Below, piece after piece: positions 1-7,636 of a stretch of 64,000 bases of DNA. The notes below the pieces were generated by a model. That model made no database searches. It was not told the origin of the DNA and saw only the letters and a list, made by a program, of their open reading frames with translations. Position 1 is the first letter of the stretch; every line of letters begins with the position of its first letter. Origin of the DNA: DATDIC01 sp963777625 (GTDB lineage: Bacteria > Pseudomonadota > Alphaproteobacteria > Acetobacterales > Acetobacteraceae); contig CAVZRO010000011.1 in the NCBI GenBank assembly GCA_963777625.1, positions 62,001 through 126,000 of the forward strand, written 5' to 3'. The position numbers and the translations under genes are program-made.

Positions 1-30
1 TTGGGGGTGGCGTGCCGCTGGGCGGAGCTG

Positions 31-229
31 GTGGGCACGAGGCTGTTTTTGCCCGTGCCGAGGCGTGCATCAGGGCGGTTTTTCGGGGTCTGAAGTGTAC
101 ATCAGGGCGGTTTGGGGCGCCTGGAGATGTACATCTGAGCATTTTGGGGCGTGCCGAGGTGTACATCCGGGCAGTTTGGGGCGCCCGGCGATGTACATCT
201 GGGCGTTTTGGGGTTTGATGAAGTGTACG
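31..229. repeat. Array of six 32-bp units with GTACATC boxes
   Basis: Units begin at 31, 63, 95, 127, 159 and 191, with a partial seventh at 223, so the period is exactly 32 bp. The core GTACATC occurs at 97, 129, 161 and 193, with variants at 65 (GTGCATC) and 225 (GTACGCT); it is followed by a GGGCGGTTTGGGG-like stretch. The first unit is degenerate. The array may continue beyond the left edge. Exact spacing suggests a phased protein-binding array or the repeat-rich terminus of an insertion sequence (IS21-type ends carry repeated motifs). No transposase is visible in the window, so the assignment stays open. Confidence 0.7.
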
Positions 230-315
230 CTAGAGTAGATCGACATGATTGCGGCGCGTTCCCGGGGCGCTAACGCGGTTAGGAAATTTTCCGGGTGCCG
301 GTGATAGTTAACAGC

Positions 316-858
316 ATGGATCATCTGGGCGGTTGCCATTGCGGTAATATTCGTGTTCGCCTTCGGCTTCCAAAGCCGCCGGAAGATTACGCGCTGCGAA
401 CGTGCACCTGCTCATTTTGCCGTAGCCATAGTCCGCGCATTGTTGCCGACCATGAAGGAAGCTTTGAGGTCTGGGCGGATGACTGGTTGCTGGTCGAAAA
501 CTATCGCTTCGGCACCAAGACCTGTGATTTTGTGATTTGCCGACGTTGCGGTGTCTTTATCGCAGCCCTCGGAGAGATGCCTGCTGGAACACGAGCAGTG
601 GTAAATGTGAACTGCTTGGATGATCGTGAAAGGTTCACATCGGAGCCCCTGCTTCATGACTTTGGGGGCGAGAGTTCTGGAAACCAGATTATCGCGCCGG
701 GCAGAGAAGTGGATGCCTGCATATATCTACCGCTAGGCGCGTTACTCCGCTCGACCAACAATCAGTCCGAACCAATGGCCTCAGGCTGCACAATTCGAGA
801 ATTTCGCAGCAAAATCAGGGCACTGAAAAGATTTGGCCTTTTTCGCTGCGTAACTTAG
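316..858 (+). CDS. GFA/CENP-V family zinc-binding protein
   Basis: This 180-residue protein has the cysteine pattern of the glutathione-dependent formaldehyde-activating enzyme (GFA) fold: GGCHCGN at the N-terminus, CTCSFC about 30 residues later, and CRRCG near residue 80, together forming zinc sites. Family members are small cytosolic proteins, often of unknown substrate; only some act on S-hydroxymethylglutathione. I chose the ATG at 316 because family proteins begin a few residues before GGCHCG; a GTG at 295 would add seven residues. It is transcribed towards the serine recombinase at 874 and lies in the lower-GC accessory segment. The family is certain; the specific enzymatic role is not. 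Confidence 0.8.
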   Translation: MDHLGGCHCGNIRVRLRLPKPPEDYALRTCTCSFCRSHSPRIVADHEGSFEVWADDWLLVENYRFGTKTCDFVICRRCGVFIAALGEMPAGTRAVVNVNCLDDRERFTSEPLLHDFGGESSGNQIIAPGREVDACIYLPLGALLRSTNNQSEPMASGCTIREFRSKIRALKRFGLFRCVT

Positions 859-873
859 CTGCATAATGGCGGC

Positions 874-1428
874 ATGAAATACGGTTACGCAAGGGTATCG
901 CCGGGTAGCAAGAGCGAGAGCGTTGACGCACAGGCGCGGCAACTGACCAAGGCCGGATGCAAGAAGGTTTTCCGCGACGTGCATGTCAGCGGAGCCAAGA
1001 CCGACCGCGTGCAGCTTCGCCGCGTGATCGAGGCGCTTCAACCGGGTGACGTGCTGATGGTGACGCGGCTTGACCGGCTGGCGCGATCAACCTCCGACCT
1101 GTTGAACACCCTTGCCGCCATCACCGACAGGAAGGCCGGATTCTGGTCGCTAGGCGACGCATGGGCCGACACCACCACATCGCACGGGCGGCTGATGCTG
1201 ACCGTGCTAGGCGGGCTGGCGGAGTTCGAGCGCGACCTGATCCGGGCGCGCACGGCGGAAGGACGGCAGCGGGCCAAAGCGCGCGGCGTGAAGCTTGGCC
1301 GCAAGCCGAAACTCACGCCGCACCAGCAGCGGGAAGCACGGCGGCGGGCGGCAGCAGGCGAGCCAATCCGCGACGTTGCCCGCAGCTACAACGTCCACCA
1401 CAGCACGATTTCACGACTGGCAACGTGA
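874..1428 (+). CDS. Small serine recombinase (resolvase/invertase family)
   Basis: This 184-residue protein has the complete domain plan of small serine recombinases. The N-terminus MKYGYARVSPGSKSESVDAQ carries the catalytic serine (residue 9), followed by the RLDRLARS motif that supplies active-site arginines near residues 69-75, then a long dimerisation helix (LAEFERDLIRARTAEGRQRA) and a C-terminal helix-turn-helix ending YNVHHSTISRL. Such enzymes catalyse site-specific resolution or inversion. No transposase is adjacent, so it may serve a genomic island or a lost Tn3-like element. A second copy of its 3' end lies at 1972-2031, on the far side of the next gene, which suggests rearrangement at this locus. 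Confidence 0.93.
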   Translation: MKYGYARVSPGSKSESVDAQARQLTKAGCKKVFRDVHVSGAKTDRVQLRRVIEALQPGDVLMVTRLDRLARSTSDLLNTLAAITDRKAGFWSLGDAWADTTTSHGRLMLTVLGGLAEFERDLIRARTAEGRQRAKARGVKLGRKPKLTPHQQREARRRAAAGEPIRDVARSYNVHHSTISRLAT

Positions 1429-1483
1429 ACCCCGCAGAATTCGCGTGTAAAGAACAGCTACGGCATGTGGAGTATTCGGTGAT

Positions 1484-1945
1484 ATGGGGCATAGCGACCG
1501 AACCATTACGCTTTGGTCTCAGAACCCCAGAGACATCGCGCTCGATGAAGTCGAGGAGCTTGCGCACTCAATTCACGGACTCCTGCCAGACGATATCATT
1601 CTAGAGGTAAAGGGCAGAGACCAGCCGCCGGATGGAACGTATGGCGCCACTTGGTTCCAGATTCTACAGATCGTGCTCCCGGTCGGGACATTGATCGGAA
1701 AGGAACTCATACAAGAGATTACAAAAGCCTGTATCGAGTGGGCGAAGGCGCGGTTTATTCAAAAAGGCGGTGGCAGGCGGCCAGTGTATATTCCAATTTA
1801 TGGGCCAGATGGAGAGATCGTGAAGTCAGTGGTTATAAAAAATGCATCCGATGAGCCAGAGGATCGCACAGAACAGGATCAGAAGATGCACGCAAAATGG
1901 CAGGCGCGCCTAGCGGACAAAACCAAAGCCGATGACACCCGATGA
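1484..1945 (+). CDS. Hypothetical accessory protein, 153 aa
   Basis: I do not recognise this protein. It has an acidic N-terminus, a central hydrophobic segment around residues 58-75 (FQILQIVLPVGTLIGKEL) that could be one membrane helix or a buried helix, then an amphipathic helix, a beta-like stretch RRPVYIPIYGPDGEIVKSVV and a charged, Lys/Asp-rich tail. The helix-then-PDG layout loosely resembles small effector-associated constant-component proteins of bacterial conflict systems, but this is a visual impression only. It sits exactly between the intact recombinase 3' end and a second copy of that 3' end, so it behaves like inserted cargo. Base composition is AT-richer than the rest of the window. 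Confidence 0.6.
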   Translation: MGHSDRTITLWSQNPRDIALDEVEELAHSIHGLLPDDIILEVKGRDQPPDGTYGATWFQILQIVLPVGTLIGKELIQEITKACIEWAKARFIQKGGGRRPVYIPIYGPDGEIVKSVVIKNASDEPEDRTEQDQKMHAKWQARLADKTKADDTR

Positions 1946-1971
1946 CAGGTGAAGTGGCCTCTCGGGCGCAC

Positions 1972-2031
1972 AGTAGCATCGCCCGCAGCTACAATGTCAG
2001 TCAGGCGACGATTTCAAGGCTGATGGTATGA
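1972..2031 (+). pseudogene. Remnant of a second serine-recombinase C-terminus
   Basis: Read in frame to the TGA at 2029-2031 this fragment gives SSIARSYNVSQATISRLMV, closely matching the last helix-turn-helix of the intact recombinase (DVARSYNVHHSTISRLAT, ending 1428). The DNA is similar but not identical, so it is a diverged or alternative recombinase tail rather than a fresh duplication. Its stop overlaps the ATG of the next gene (ATGA at 2028-2031). It marks a recombination boundary around the 1484-1945 gene. Confidence 0.75.
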
Positions 2032-2495
2032 CGAGGCCATTGATCTATCAGAAGAAGGTATTCCGCGAGGTTGCGCTGGGTGTTTTGTCGCACCTCGTCG
2101 GGGGTTTCAGCGGCAATTTGGGCACTCAATTGGTCGAGGCCCTGCTCCGGGAAACCCGGATCGGGAATGAGATCGATATACGTGTAGAGGAGGCAATAGC
2201 CTCGCTGAAAAAAACATCGGAAACGATAGAGTCTCTGGAAAGGGTCGTCCAAGAGAGAGCGACGCGATTAGGAAAGCTCCGAGAAGACCATGAACGGTTC
2301 ACGCAATTAGCGAAAATGTCCGAGGAGCAAGCGAACGCGCTGTTGCTACAGCTCAGGCAAACCATAGGATTAGAGGCGAAAAGGGAGAGAGTCGTCGCTC
2401 TGTTTATAAATTTAATTGCCGGCCTCATTGTCTTCGTTCTAGGGGTAATTTTAAGCCATCCGATTACTAGATGGTTGGGCGGAATCTTCCGTTGA
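2028..2495 (+). CDS. Coiled-coil protein with C-terminal membrane anchor
   Basis: I do not recognise a named family in this 155-residue protein. The N-terminal 45 residues contain a glycine-rich hydrophobic stretch (HLVGGFSGNLGTQLVEALL). Residues 50-118 are strongly charged with heptad spacing, as expected for a coiled coil. Residues about 122-145 form one clear transmembrane helix (VVALFINLIAGLIVFVLGVIL), ending with a short WLGGIFR tail. It is probably a tail-anchored inner-membrane protein. The start overlaps the recombinase remnant stop, which indicates that the reading frame was brought to this position by rearrangement. It shares low GC with the 1484 gene and may belong to the same cargo. 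Confidence 0.65.
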   Translation: MTRPLIYQKKVFREVALGVLSHLVGGFSGNLGTQLVEALLRETRIGNEIDIRVEEAIASLKKTSETIESLERVVQERATRLGKLREDHERFTQLAKMSEEQANALLLQLRQTIGLEAKRERVVALFINLIAGLIVFVLGVILSHPITRWLGGIFR

Positions 2496-2870
2496 AAGGT
2501 GACTTTCGATAACGCGTCTTGTCCGGCACCCGCTATGTCGCCGCCAGTTACAGGTGCGACCAGATTACGCGACACTAGCAGAATGCCTCATCGTGTCGCT
2601 TGACAAGATTACTTCCACCAGGCGGACTGGCCGCGGACTCGAACAGCGCACCATGCAAAGGAAACTTGCTCGACCACATCCTCAGGAAAACTAGCTAGAG
2701 CGACCAGAAATGCGGAGGCTGCGAAGGCCAGGTTCAGTGGAAAGGACGAGGAACATTCAGCCCTTGCGCTGGGATATCGACGGCTGAGGCGTATCATTCT
2801 ATGTGAGGCGGAGTGCTTACATCACTCGGCCGAATGACTGACCCATGTCTCGTCGACGCGCTTGTCACGT
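2496..2870. other. Intergenic stretch without a recognisable gene
   Basis: I see no convincing coding region, RNA or repeat here. Short open frames on both strands lack family features and ribosome-binding sites. The stretch ends where the hairpin-repeat block begins at 2871. Confidence 0.5.
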
Positions 2871-3130
2871 CCACCTACGTCTTTCGCGCTTGCAGGTAGG
2901 AAAGACGTGGGTGGCCGGGACAAGCCCGGCCATGACGGGGATGGTGGCGGGGGCAAGCCCGGCCATGACGGGGATGGTGGCGAGGGCAAGTCCGGCCATG
3001 ACGGGGATGGTGGCGGAGCAAGCCCGGCCATGACAGGGATGGTGGCGGGGGCAAGCCCGGCCATGACAGGGATGGTGGCGGGACAAGCCCGGCCATGACG
3101 GGGGGTGGCGGGGACAAGCCCGGCCAGGAT
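2871..3130. repeat. Hairpin followed by 33-bp tandem repeat
   Basis: An inverted repeat with 15-nt arms (2871-2885 and 2900-2914, one mismatch) precedes about six and a half head-to-tail copies of a 32-33 bp unit from 2921 to about 3130. Each unit starts CAAGCCCGGCCATGACGGGG and continues ATGGTGGCGGGGG. The same core, GGCCGGGACAAGCCCGGCC, is a hairpin dispersed through the window (6.1, 9.7, 19.8, 46.0 kb). Because 33 is divisible by three, all frames stay open and translate to artefact-like repeats; I do not call a gene here. Confidence 0.9.
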
Positions 3131-3372
3131 GGGCGGCGATACCGCCAAACGAACTTTGTCTAATAGTTGGCGACAATGATCGGGAATTTCAGCCGATGCC
3201 GGGACAACCCGGACAGGGGCTTGATGCCGATGGTAGACCCTTGCCTGCTGTGGCAAGGAAAATTGGTTGCCGGGTCGGCCCATCTGCACCAGCATGACGG
3301 GACTGGCCGGGAGCGCCGGGACGATGGTTGTGTAAAAAATTGCCGCGATCGTGCCGGGCTGGGGGGATAACG
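3131..3372. other. Upstream region of the metallopeptidase gene
   Basis: No gene is visible. The last part contains a T/A-richer stretch (GTGTAAAAAATTGC near 3330) that could hold a promoter, and the purine-rich GGGGGGA at 3361-3367 is the ribosome-binding site that fixes the ATG at 3373. Confidence 0.4.
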
Positions 3373-4852
3373 ATGTCAGACAGACCGAAGGAGAAGATCG
3401 CTGTCCACTCCGAATATCCGGAGAAAGTAGCGAAGGACTTGTGGTGTCAGAAGGCGCTCGGTGCTGATCCCCGGGTGCTGGCTGCGGAGATACAAGAGCG
3501 ACTTGGCTCGCTAACCCATGTCGGCAAGCAGTTGCGCGCGGTGGGAGGCTCCGACGTGTCATCTGACAAGCTGGCCGTGGCACATTCCAAAGCCAGTCAG
3601 GGAGGCGCAACCGCACAGCAACTGGCGGCGCTCGCCGACGTGGGGGGCAAGGTGGACGTGGCGATTGCCGCCGCGCAGAAGGAGCTCAAGGTCTTCGGGA
3701 ACAAGGCGAGCGTCGCCGGAAGCATCGAGCTGATCAACTGGGCGATTGAAGCGCTCCAAAAGATGGATCCGGGCGAAATAAAGGACAGCTTGATGCGCGA
3801 GCTCTATAAATGCACCAAGCTCGAGTCGGGTATCGACGACATGAAGGACGTTGATGAACAGCAGGTTGCGTGCCGGGCGCTGGAAAAGACCACACAGGGT
3901 TTGATAAATTTGACGAAGCTATTGGGCGGCGAGATCGATACGCAGAAAGCCTACGAGGCGGCGCTGAAAAAACGTTACAATATTAATATTTCGGTCCCGT
4001 CTGGTATGAAAAATACCCATTTCGACAAGGTTTACGAGATGTTTGCGCAGGTACCAATCCAACACACCAAGACAAGCAGTTTGAAAACACTGGCGTATAC
4101 CAAGGAGTTTGCTGAAGGCACCCACTCATTCGGCATGTACTCGGTACGGCTCGGCAAAGATCACGATGGGGGATTTCGGTAGCACGACGTACGACAACCG
4201 GGGCTACACGGAGCCGGCGAATAGCTTCAGCATAAGCACCCTGCACGAGATCGGGCACTCGGTGGACGACAAATACAAGATCATGAAGGCGCATCTCGGC
4301 GACTGCGGCGGCTGGCAGAACGAGACGGTTGATAGCGTGGCGAAGGCAGTGGCCGACGATTTCATGGCCAGTGCTGGCTCGACTATCTCCCTGGCGCCGA
4401 AAGAGGTGGTGTCGTGGGTGAAGGATGCATTGACGAAGGGTGCGACGGATGTGCCGCAGGATGTCCCACAAATGGACGGCACGACCAAGAAGATTACGAG
4501 GAAGAAGGTTGCTCAGTACAGCGACAAGCCACGCACGGTGAAAGACGCTGATTGGGCTTCGCTGCAGGCGCTTCTCAATAAGTGCGTCAAAATGCGAATG
4601 ACGGAGTGGCCATGGGGCACGAGCGCCATCTTTGCCATCAGCAACCGCGCGTACCACGAATCTTATCCTGAGGAGTGGGTCAGTTACAGCGTTCAGGCGC
4701 GCCAGGCCCTGGAGGTGCGCGACTATCAATGGCGGGCGCCGGGCGAATGGTTCGCCGAGGTTTACGCGTACCATTGGTACCATGAGAAGGAGGCGCCTGG
4801 CTCCATTCCGGCGGGGGTCAAGGAATATTTATGGAAGGACCCGGCGAAATAG
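3373..4852 (+). pseudogene. Predicted HEXXH zinc metallopeptidase, lethal-factor-like; interrupted by +1 frameshift
   Basis: Two overlapping frames form one 492-residue protein if one G is removed from the GGGGG run at 4168-4172; the join then reads KDHDGDFGSTTYDN. The first 260 residues are helical and lack a signal peptide or membrane segment. The second part has HEIGHSVDD (zinc motif, residues about 291-295) and, near the end, GEWFAEVYAYHW, resembling the EFFAE glutamate motif of anthrax-lethal-factor-type (M34/ATLF) gluzincins. The spacing between the two motifs (about 160 residues) is much longer than in lethal factor, implying an insertion or a different subfamily. A CpXC-domain gene follows after a hairpin and may be its partner. 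Whether the frameshift is real, phase-variable or a sequencing error cannot be decided here. Confidence 0.65.
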
Positions 4853-4880
4853 CGGCTAGGGGGCGCAGCCCTTAGCCGCT
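4851..4880. terminator. Inverted repeat between metallopeptidase and CpXC genes
   Basis: Arms AGCGGCTAGGG (4851-4861) and CCCTTAGCCGCT (4869-4880) form a stem of about 11 bp around a 7-nt loop, overlapping the metallopeptidase stop codon. There is no T-tract, so it may act as an attenuator or an mRNA-stabilising hairpin rather than a full terminator. Confidence 0.45.
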
Positions 4881-4904
4881 GGTATCATATCGGAGGTTAC
4901 GGCC

Positions 4905-5591
4905 ATGTCGATCTTCCTGACTGTCACGGCGAGTTGTGCAAAATGCGGCTCCGAGACGGACGTGGACCTTGCCGCCAGCGTCAACGCCGATCGCCGTCCG
5001 GACCTGCGCGCGGAGATCCTGGAGGGCAGGTTTCAGGCGACGAAATGCCGGGAATGCGCGGAGCTGCTGCGGCTGCCCGCGCATCTAACTTATATCGATA
5101 TCGGGCGACAGCAATGGATTCTCGTGCAATCGACGGGCGAGATCGGGCAGTGGCGGACGCATGAGGCGGAGGCACGTGCGATCTTTGAACAGAGTTTCGG
5201 TGCCGGGATGCCGAAGTTTTTGCGCGAGATGGGCGAGGGGATTACGCCGCGGCTGGTGTTCGGCTGGGCGGCGCTGCGCGAGAAGCTGGTGGCCGCCGAT
5301 CTGGCGCTCGACGATGCAACCTTGGAGATGCTGAAGATCTCGATCATGCGCGACGTCCGTGGCGCGCCGATCGCCGACGAGACCGAGCTTCGGCTCATTG
5401 GTGGAGAGGCGGATAGGTTGAGCTTCGCCTGGCTGAACAGCAGGACGGAGCAGTTTTTGGCGAAGCTGGAGGTGCCGCGCGGCGCGTACGACGATATCGT
5501 TAGGGAGGCGGAAGGCTGGGCAGCGTTGCGGGCCGATTTCGCGGGGGAACTGTTTGTCGACCTCAAGCGTCTGCTGGTAGGCGCGGACTGA
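4905..5591 (+). CDS. CpXC domain protein
   Basis: The 228-residue protein begins with a zinc-ribbon-like CpXC domain: CAKCGS at residues 11-16, KCREC around residue 47, followed by the hydrophobic HLTYIDIGRQQWILV strand pair typical of this domain. The rest is an acidic, mostly helical region of unknown function. A strong GGAGG precedes the ATG at 4905. It lies 52 bp after the predicted metallopeptidase with a hairpin between them, so the two are probably co-expressed; a role as immunity factor, adaptor or regulator is an inference from position only. No signal peptide is present, so it is predicted to be cytosolic. Confidence 0.75.
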   Translation: MSIFLTVTASCAKCGSETDVDLAASVNADRRPDLRAEILEGRFQATKCRECAELLRLPAHLTYIDIGRQQWILVQSTGEIGQWRTHEAEARAIFEQSFGAGMPKFLREMGEGITPRLVFGWAALREKLVAADLALDDATLEMLKISIMRDVRGAPIADETELRLIGGEADRLSFAWLNSRTEQFLAKLEVPRGAYDDIVREAEGWAALRADFAGELFVDLKRLLVGAD

Positions 5592-5674
5592 GTCCGGCGG
5601 CCTGCTGGGGTCTAATGCGGGCCGATGTTACCCTGTCGCACAGCCGGACAACCACGGGTCGACGGAAGTTGCCG

Positions 5675-6028
5675 ATGCCACCGAAGCGCAAGCGGCTCCA
5701 GACCGCCCCAGCACAAGGCGACGCCGCTGCCGTAGCGATTTGCGCGGTCATCCGGCGCATCCCCAAGGGCTGGGTCGCGACCTACGGCCAGGTCGCCGCG
5801 ATGGCCGGCCTGCCGAGGCGCTCTCGCCTTGTCGGGTATGTACTCCGGCACCTCGACCCGGCGACCGACATTCCCTGGCATCGCGTCGTCAACGCCAAGG
5901 GCGAGGTGTCCTATGCGCTCTCCCGCAATGGCAGTGACGCTTTCCAGCAGCGCTTGCTGGAAGCGGAAGGCGTTGAGTTCGACGATAGAAACCGGTTCAA
6001 GTTGGAGCGATTTCGCTGGCTCGATTAG
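5675..6028 (+). CDS. Alkyltransferase-like (ATL) DNA-repair protein
   Basis: This 117-residue protein is the DNA-binding domain of O6-alkylguanine-DNA alkyltransferases, with VAICAVIRRIPKGWVATYGQ, the VGYVLRHL helix and IPWHRVVNAKGE. The catalytic PCHR motif is PWHR here: the alkyl-acceptor cysteine is replaced by tryptophan, which defines ATL proteins. ATLs bind O6-alkylguanine without repairing it and hand it to nucleotide excision repair. The ATG at 5675 gives the normal size of a short ATL; an upstream in-frame ATG at 5615 would add 20 unconserved residues. It stands alone between the CpXC gene and the convergent ruvA. Confidence 0.88.
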   Translation: MPPKRKRLQTAPAQGDAAAVAICAVIRRIPKGWVATYGQVAAMAGLPRRSRLVGYVLRHLDPATDIPWHRVVNAKGEVSYALSRNGSDAFQQRLLEAEGVEFDDRNRFKLERFRWLD

Positions 6029-6064
6029 AGATGCGGGTGCGGATTGATGCTGGGCATTGAGGGT

Positions 6065-6185
6065 GAGCCACGTTGGTCGTGGTTGCGGGTGGGAAAGACG
6101 TGGATGGATGGCCGGGCTTGGCCGGAACAAGCCCGGCCATGACGGGGATGGGTGGCCGGGACAAGCCCGGCCATGAGGGGATGGG
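6065..6185. repeat. Dispersed hairpin repeat block
   Basis: The block contains GGAAAGACGTGGATGGATGG and two copies of the CAAGCCCGGCCATGA core, the first preceded by a longer GGCCGGGCTTGGCCGGAA arm. It is the same family as the tandem array near 2.9 kb and lies between the convergent atl-like gene and ruvA. Confidence 0.8.
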
Positions 6186-6204
6186 CTTTTGGAACTGTTC
6201 AAAT

Positions 6205-6804
6205 TTATCGAGCCAGCTCCTTCAGGCTTTCGCGAATCAGCGCATCCAGGTTCGGGTTTTCGCCGAGGCGTTCCATTATGCGGGCGACGACGGGGTGCGC
6301 CTCGGCGCGGCGGTAGCCGAGATTGACCAGCGCGGAGAGCGCGTCCTCGGCGGGGCCGGACGGGCGTTGTGCCGGCGCGGCAATGCCGGACACGGAGGGC
6401 ATGGCGCCGGCCTTGTCGCGCAATTCAGTGAGTAGCCGCAGCGCCAGGCGCGTGCCGACACCGGAGGCCCGTGTCAGGGCGGCGCGATCGCCGGACGCAA
6501 TTGCGGATACGAGGTCGCGCGGCGATAAGGCCGACAATACCGACAAGGCTACCCGGGCGCCGACGCCCTGGACGGTGGTTAGCAAGCGAAACCAATCGCG
6601 CTCGGCGGCATCGGCAAAGCCGTAGAGCAGGATTGCGTCCTCGCGCACATGGGTTTCGATCAGCAGACGCGCGGTCTGCGGCGGCGAGGGCAGCGCCGCG
6701 AGGGTTCGCGTGGAGGCGTGGACGAGATAGCCGACGCCGCCGACATCGACGATGCAACTGCCGTCGTCACGCCAGTCGATCCGACCGGTGAGCTGGCCGA
6801 TCAC
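6205..6804 (-). CDS. ruvA: Holliday junction branch migration protein RuvA
   Basis: The 199-residue product binds four-way DNA junctions as a tetramer and loads the RuvB motor. It begins VIGQLTGRID, has the N-terminal OB fold (residues 1-65), the helix-hairpin-helix pairs VQGVGARVALSVLSAL and ASGVGTRLALRLLTELRDK, and the C-terminal RuvB-binding domain (EDALSALVNLGYRRAEA). The start is a GTG that overlaps the ruvC stop by four bases (GTGA), so the two genes are translationally coupled. No ruvB is present downstream; the gene is followed by repeats and the convergent ATL gene. Confidence 0.97.
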   Translation of the reverse strand: MIGQLTGRIDWRDDGSCIVDVGGVGYLVHASTRTLAALPSPPQTARLLIETHVREDAILLYGFADAAERDWFRLLTTVQGVGARVALSVLSALSPRDLVSAIASGDRAALTRASGVGTRLALRLLTELRDKAGAMPSVSGIAAPAQRPSGPAEDALSALVNLGYRRAEAHPVVARIMERLGENPNLDALIRESLKELAR

Positions 6805-7307
6805 GCGGTTCTGACCTGCGCGTTCCAGATGTTGCGAGTGGCGCGGTGGTGCGCGTGGCAGATCGCCACGGCCAGCGCGTCGGCGGCATCCGCACGGCCG
6901 ATGATGGCTCCGGGGAGCAGGCGGCGCACCATCATCTGCACCTGCGCCTTCTCGGCGCCGCCGGTGCCGACGACGGCGCGCTTCACGGCCTTGGCGCCAT
7001 ACTCGGTGAGCGGGATGCCAGCCAGCGCCGGGGCGAGCAAGGCAACGCCGCGGGCATAGCCGAGCTTCAGCGTGGCGGTGCCGTTGCGGTTCACATAGGT
7101 CTCTTCGATGGCGGCCTCGTCCGGGTGGTGCTGGGCAATCAGGGCGGCGAGCGCGTCGTGCAACACGCGCAGCCGGTCGGGCACGCTGGCGGTGTGATCG
7201 GTGGCGATCACTCCGTCCGCGAGATGGCGCAGGCGGTTTCCATCGGTCTCGATCAGTCCCCACCCGGTGATGCGCAGGCCCGGATCGATGCCGAACAGTC
7301 GGATCAT
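6801..7307 (-). CDS. ruvC: Crossover junction endodeoxyribonuclease RuvC
   Basis: The 168-residue Holliday-junction resolvase starts MIRLFGIDPGLRITGWG. The four acidic catalytic positions are visible as GIDPG (residue 7), IEET, and the ADAADALAVAICHAHH block near residue 140. I chose the ATG at 7307 because all RuvC proteins begin a few residues before the first aspartate; in-frame starts further upstream lead into intergenic repeat sequence. It is the first gene of the ruvC-ruvA pair and overlaps ruvA by four bases. Confidence 0.96.
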   Translation of the reverse strand: MIRLFGIDPGLRITGWGLIETDGNRLRHLADGVIATDHTASVPDRLRVLHDALAALIAQHHPDEAAIEETYVNRNGTATLKLGYARGVALLAPALAGIPLTEYGAKAVKRAVVGTGGAEKAQVQMMVRRLLPGAIIGRADAADALAVAICHAHHRATRNIWNAQVRTA

Positions 7308-7636
7308 GCGCGACTCGGCCTTGCTGTCCGTGGCGATCATAGGGGGTGTTGCGGGTTGCGGCACTGGGTCTGTCGCGGGGGTGGGGCGGGCCTGGGGGGT
7401 GGCCTTGGAGGCCGGGGTCTGATGGGGCGGAGATGGATTCCCGCCTTCGCGGGAATGACGGGGGGGCGGGGATGACGGGGCTTGCGTGGGCATGACGGGA
7501 GAGGTGCGCGCAGGACGGGAGGGAGGCGGGCGACGGGGGTTCGCTGGGATGACAGTGGGGGTTGGTTGCGGGCGGGGGCGGGCTGGCACAGGATGGGTTG
7601 TGGGCCCGGGCGGGCCGGAAGCTGAGGAGCAGGGAT
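7308..7636. repeat. Repeat-filled intergenic region between divergent ruvC and aldolase
   Basis: The stretch carries ATTCCCGCCTTCGCGGGAAT (7438-7457), a perfect hairpin of the second dispersed family, followed by several degenerate GGGATGACGGGG units up to about 7560. A G-rich stretch follows. Promoters for both divergent genes must lie here, but I cannot place one. Confidence 0.7.

Noticed and set aside
2921..3130. Regularly repeated units that might suggest a CRISPR array
   Set aside because: Units are directly adjacent, with no unique spacers, and the same sequence is dispersed elsewhere as a hairpin repeat. No cas genes are present.
4163..4175. Programmed frameshifting at the GGGGG run of the metallopeptidase gene
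   Set aside because: No slippery heptamer with a stimulatory structure is evident, and eight other unrelated genes show the same kind of +1 break, so sequencing error is the simpler explanation. It is not excluded.
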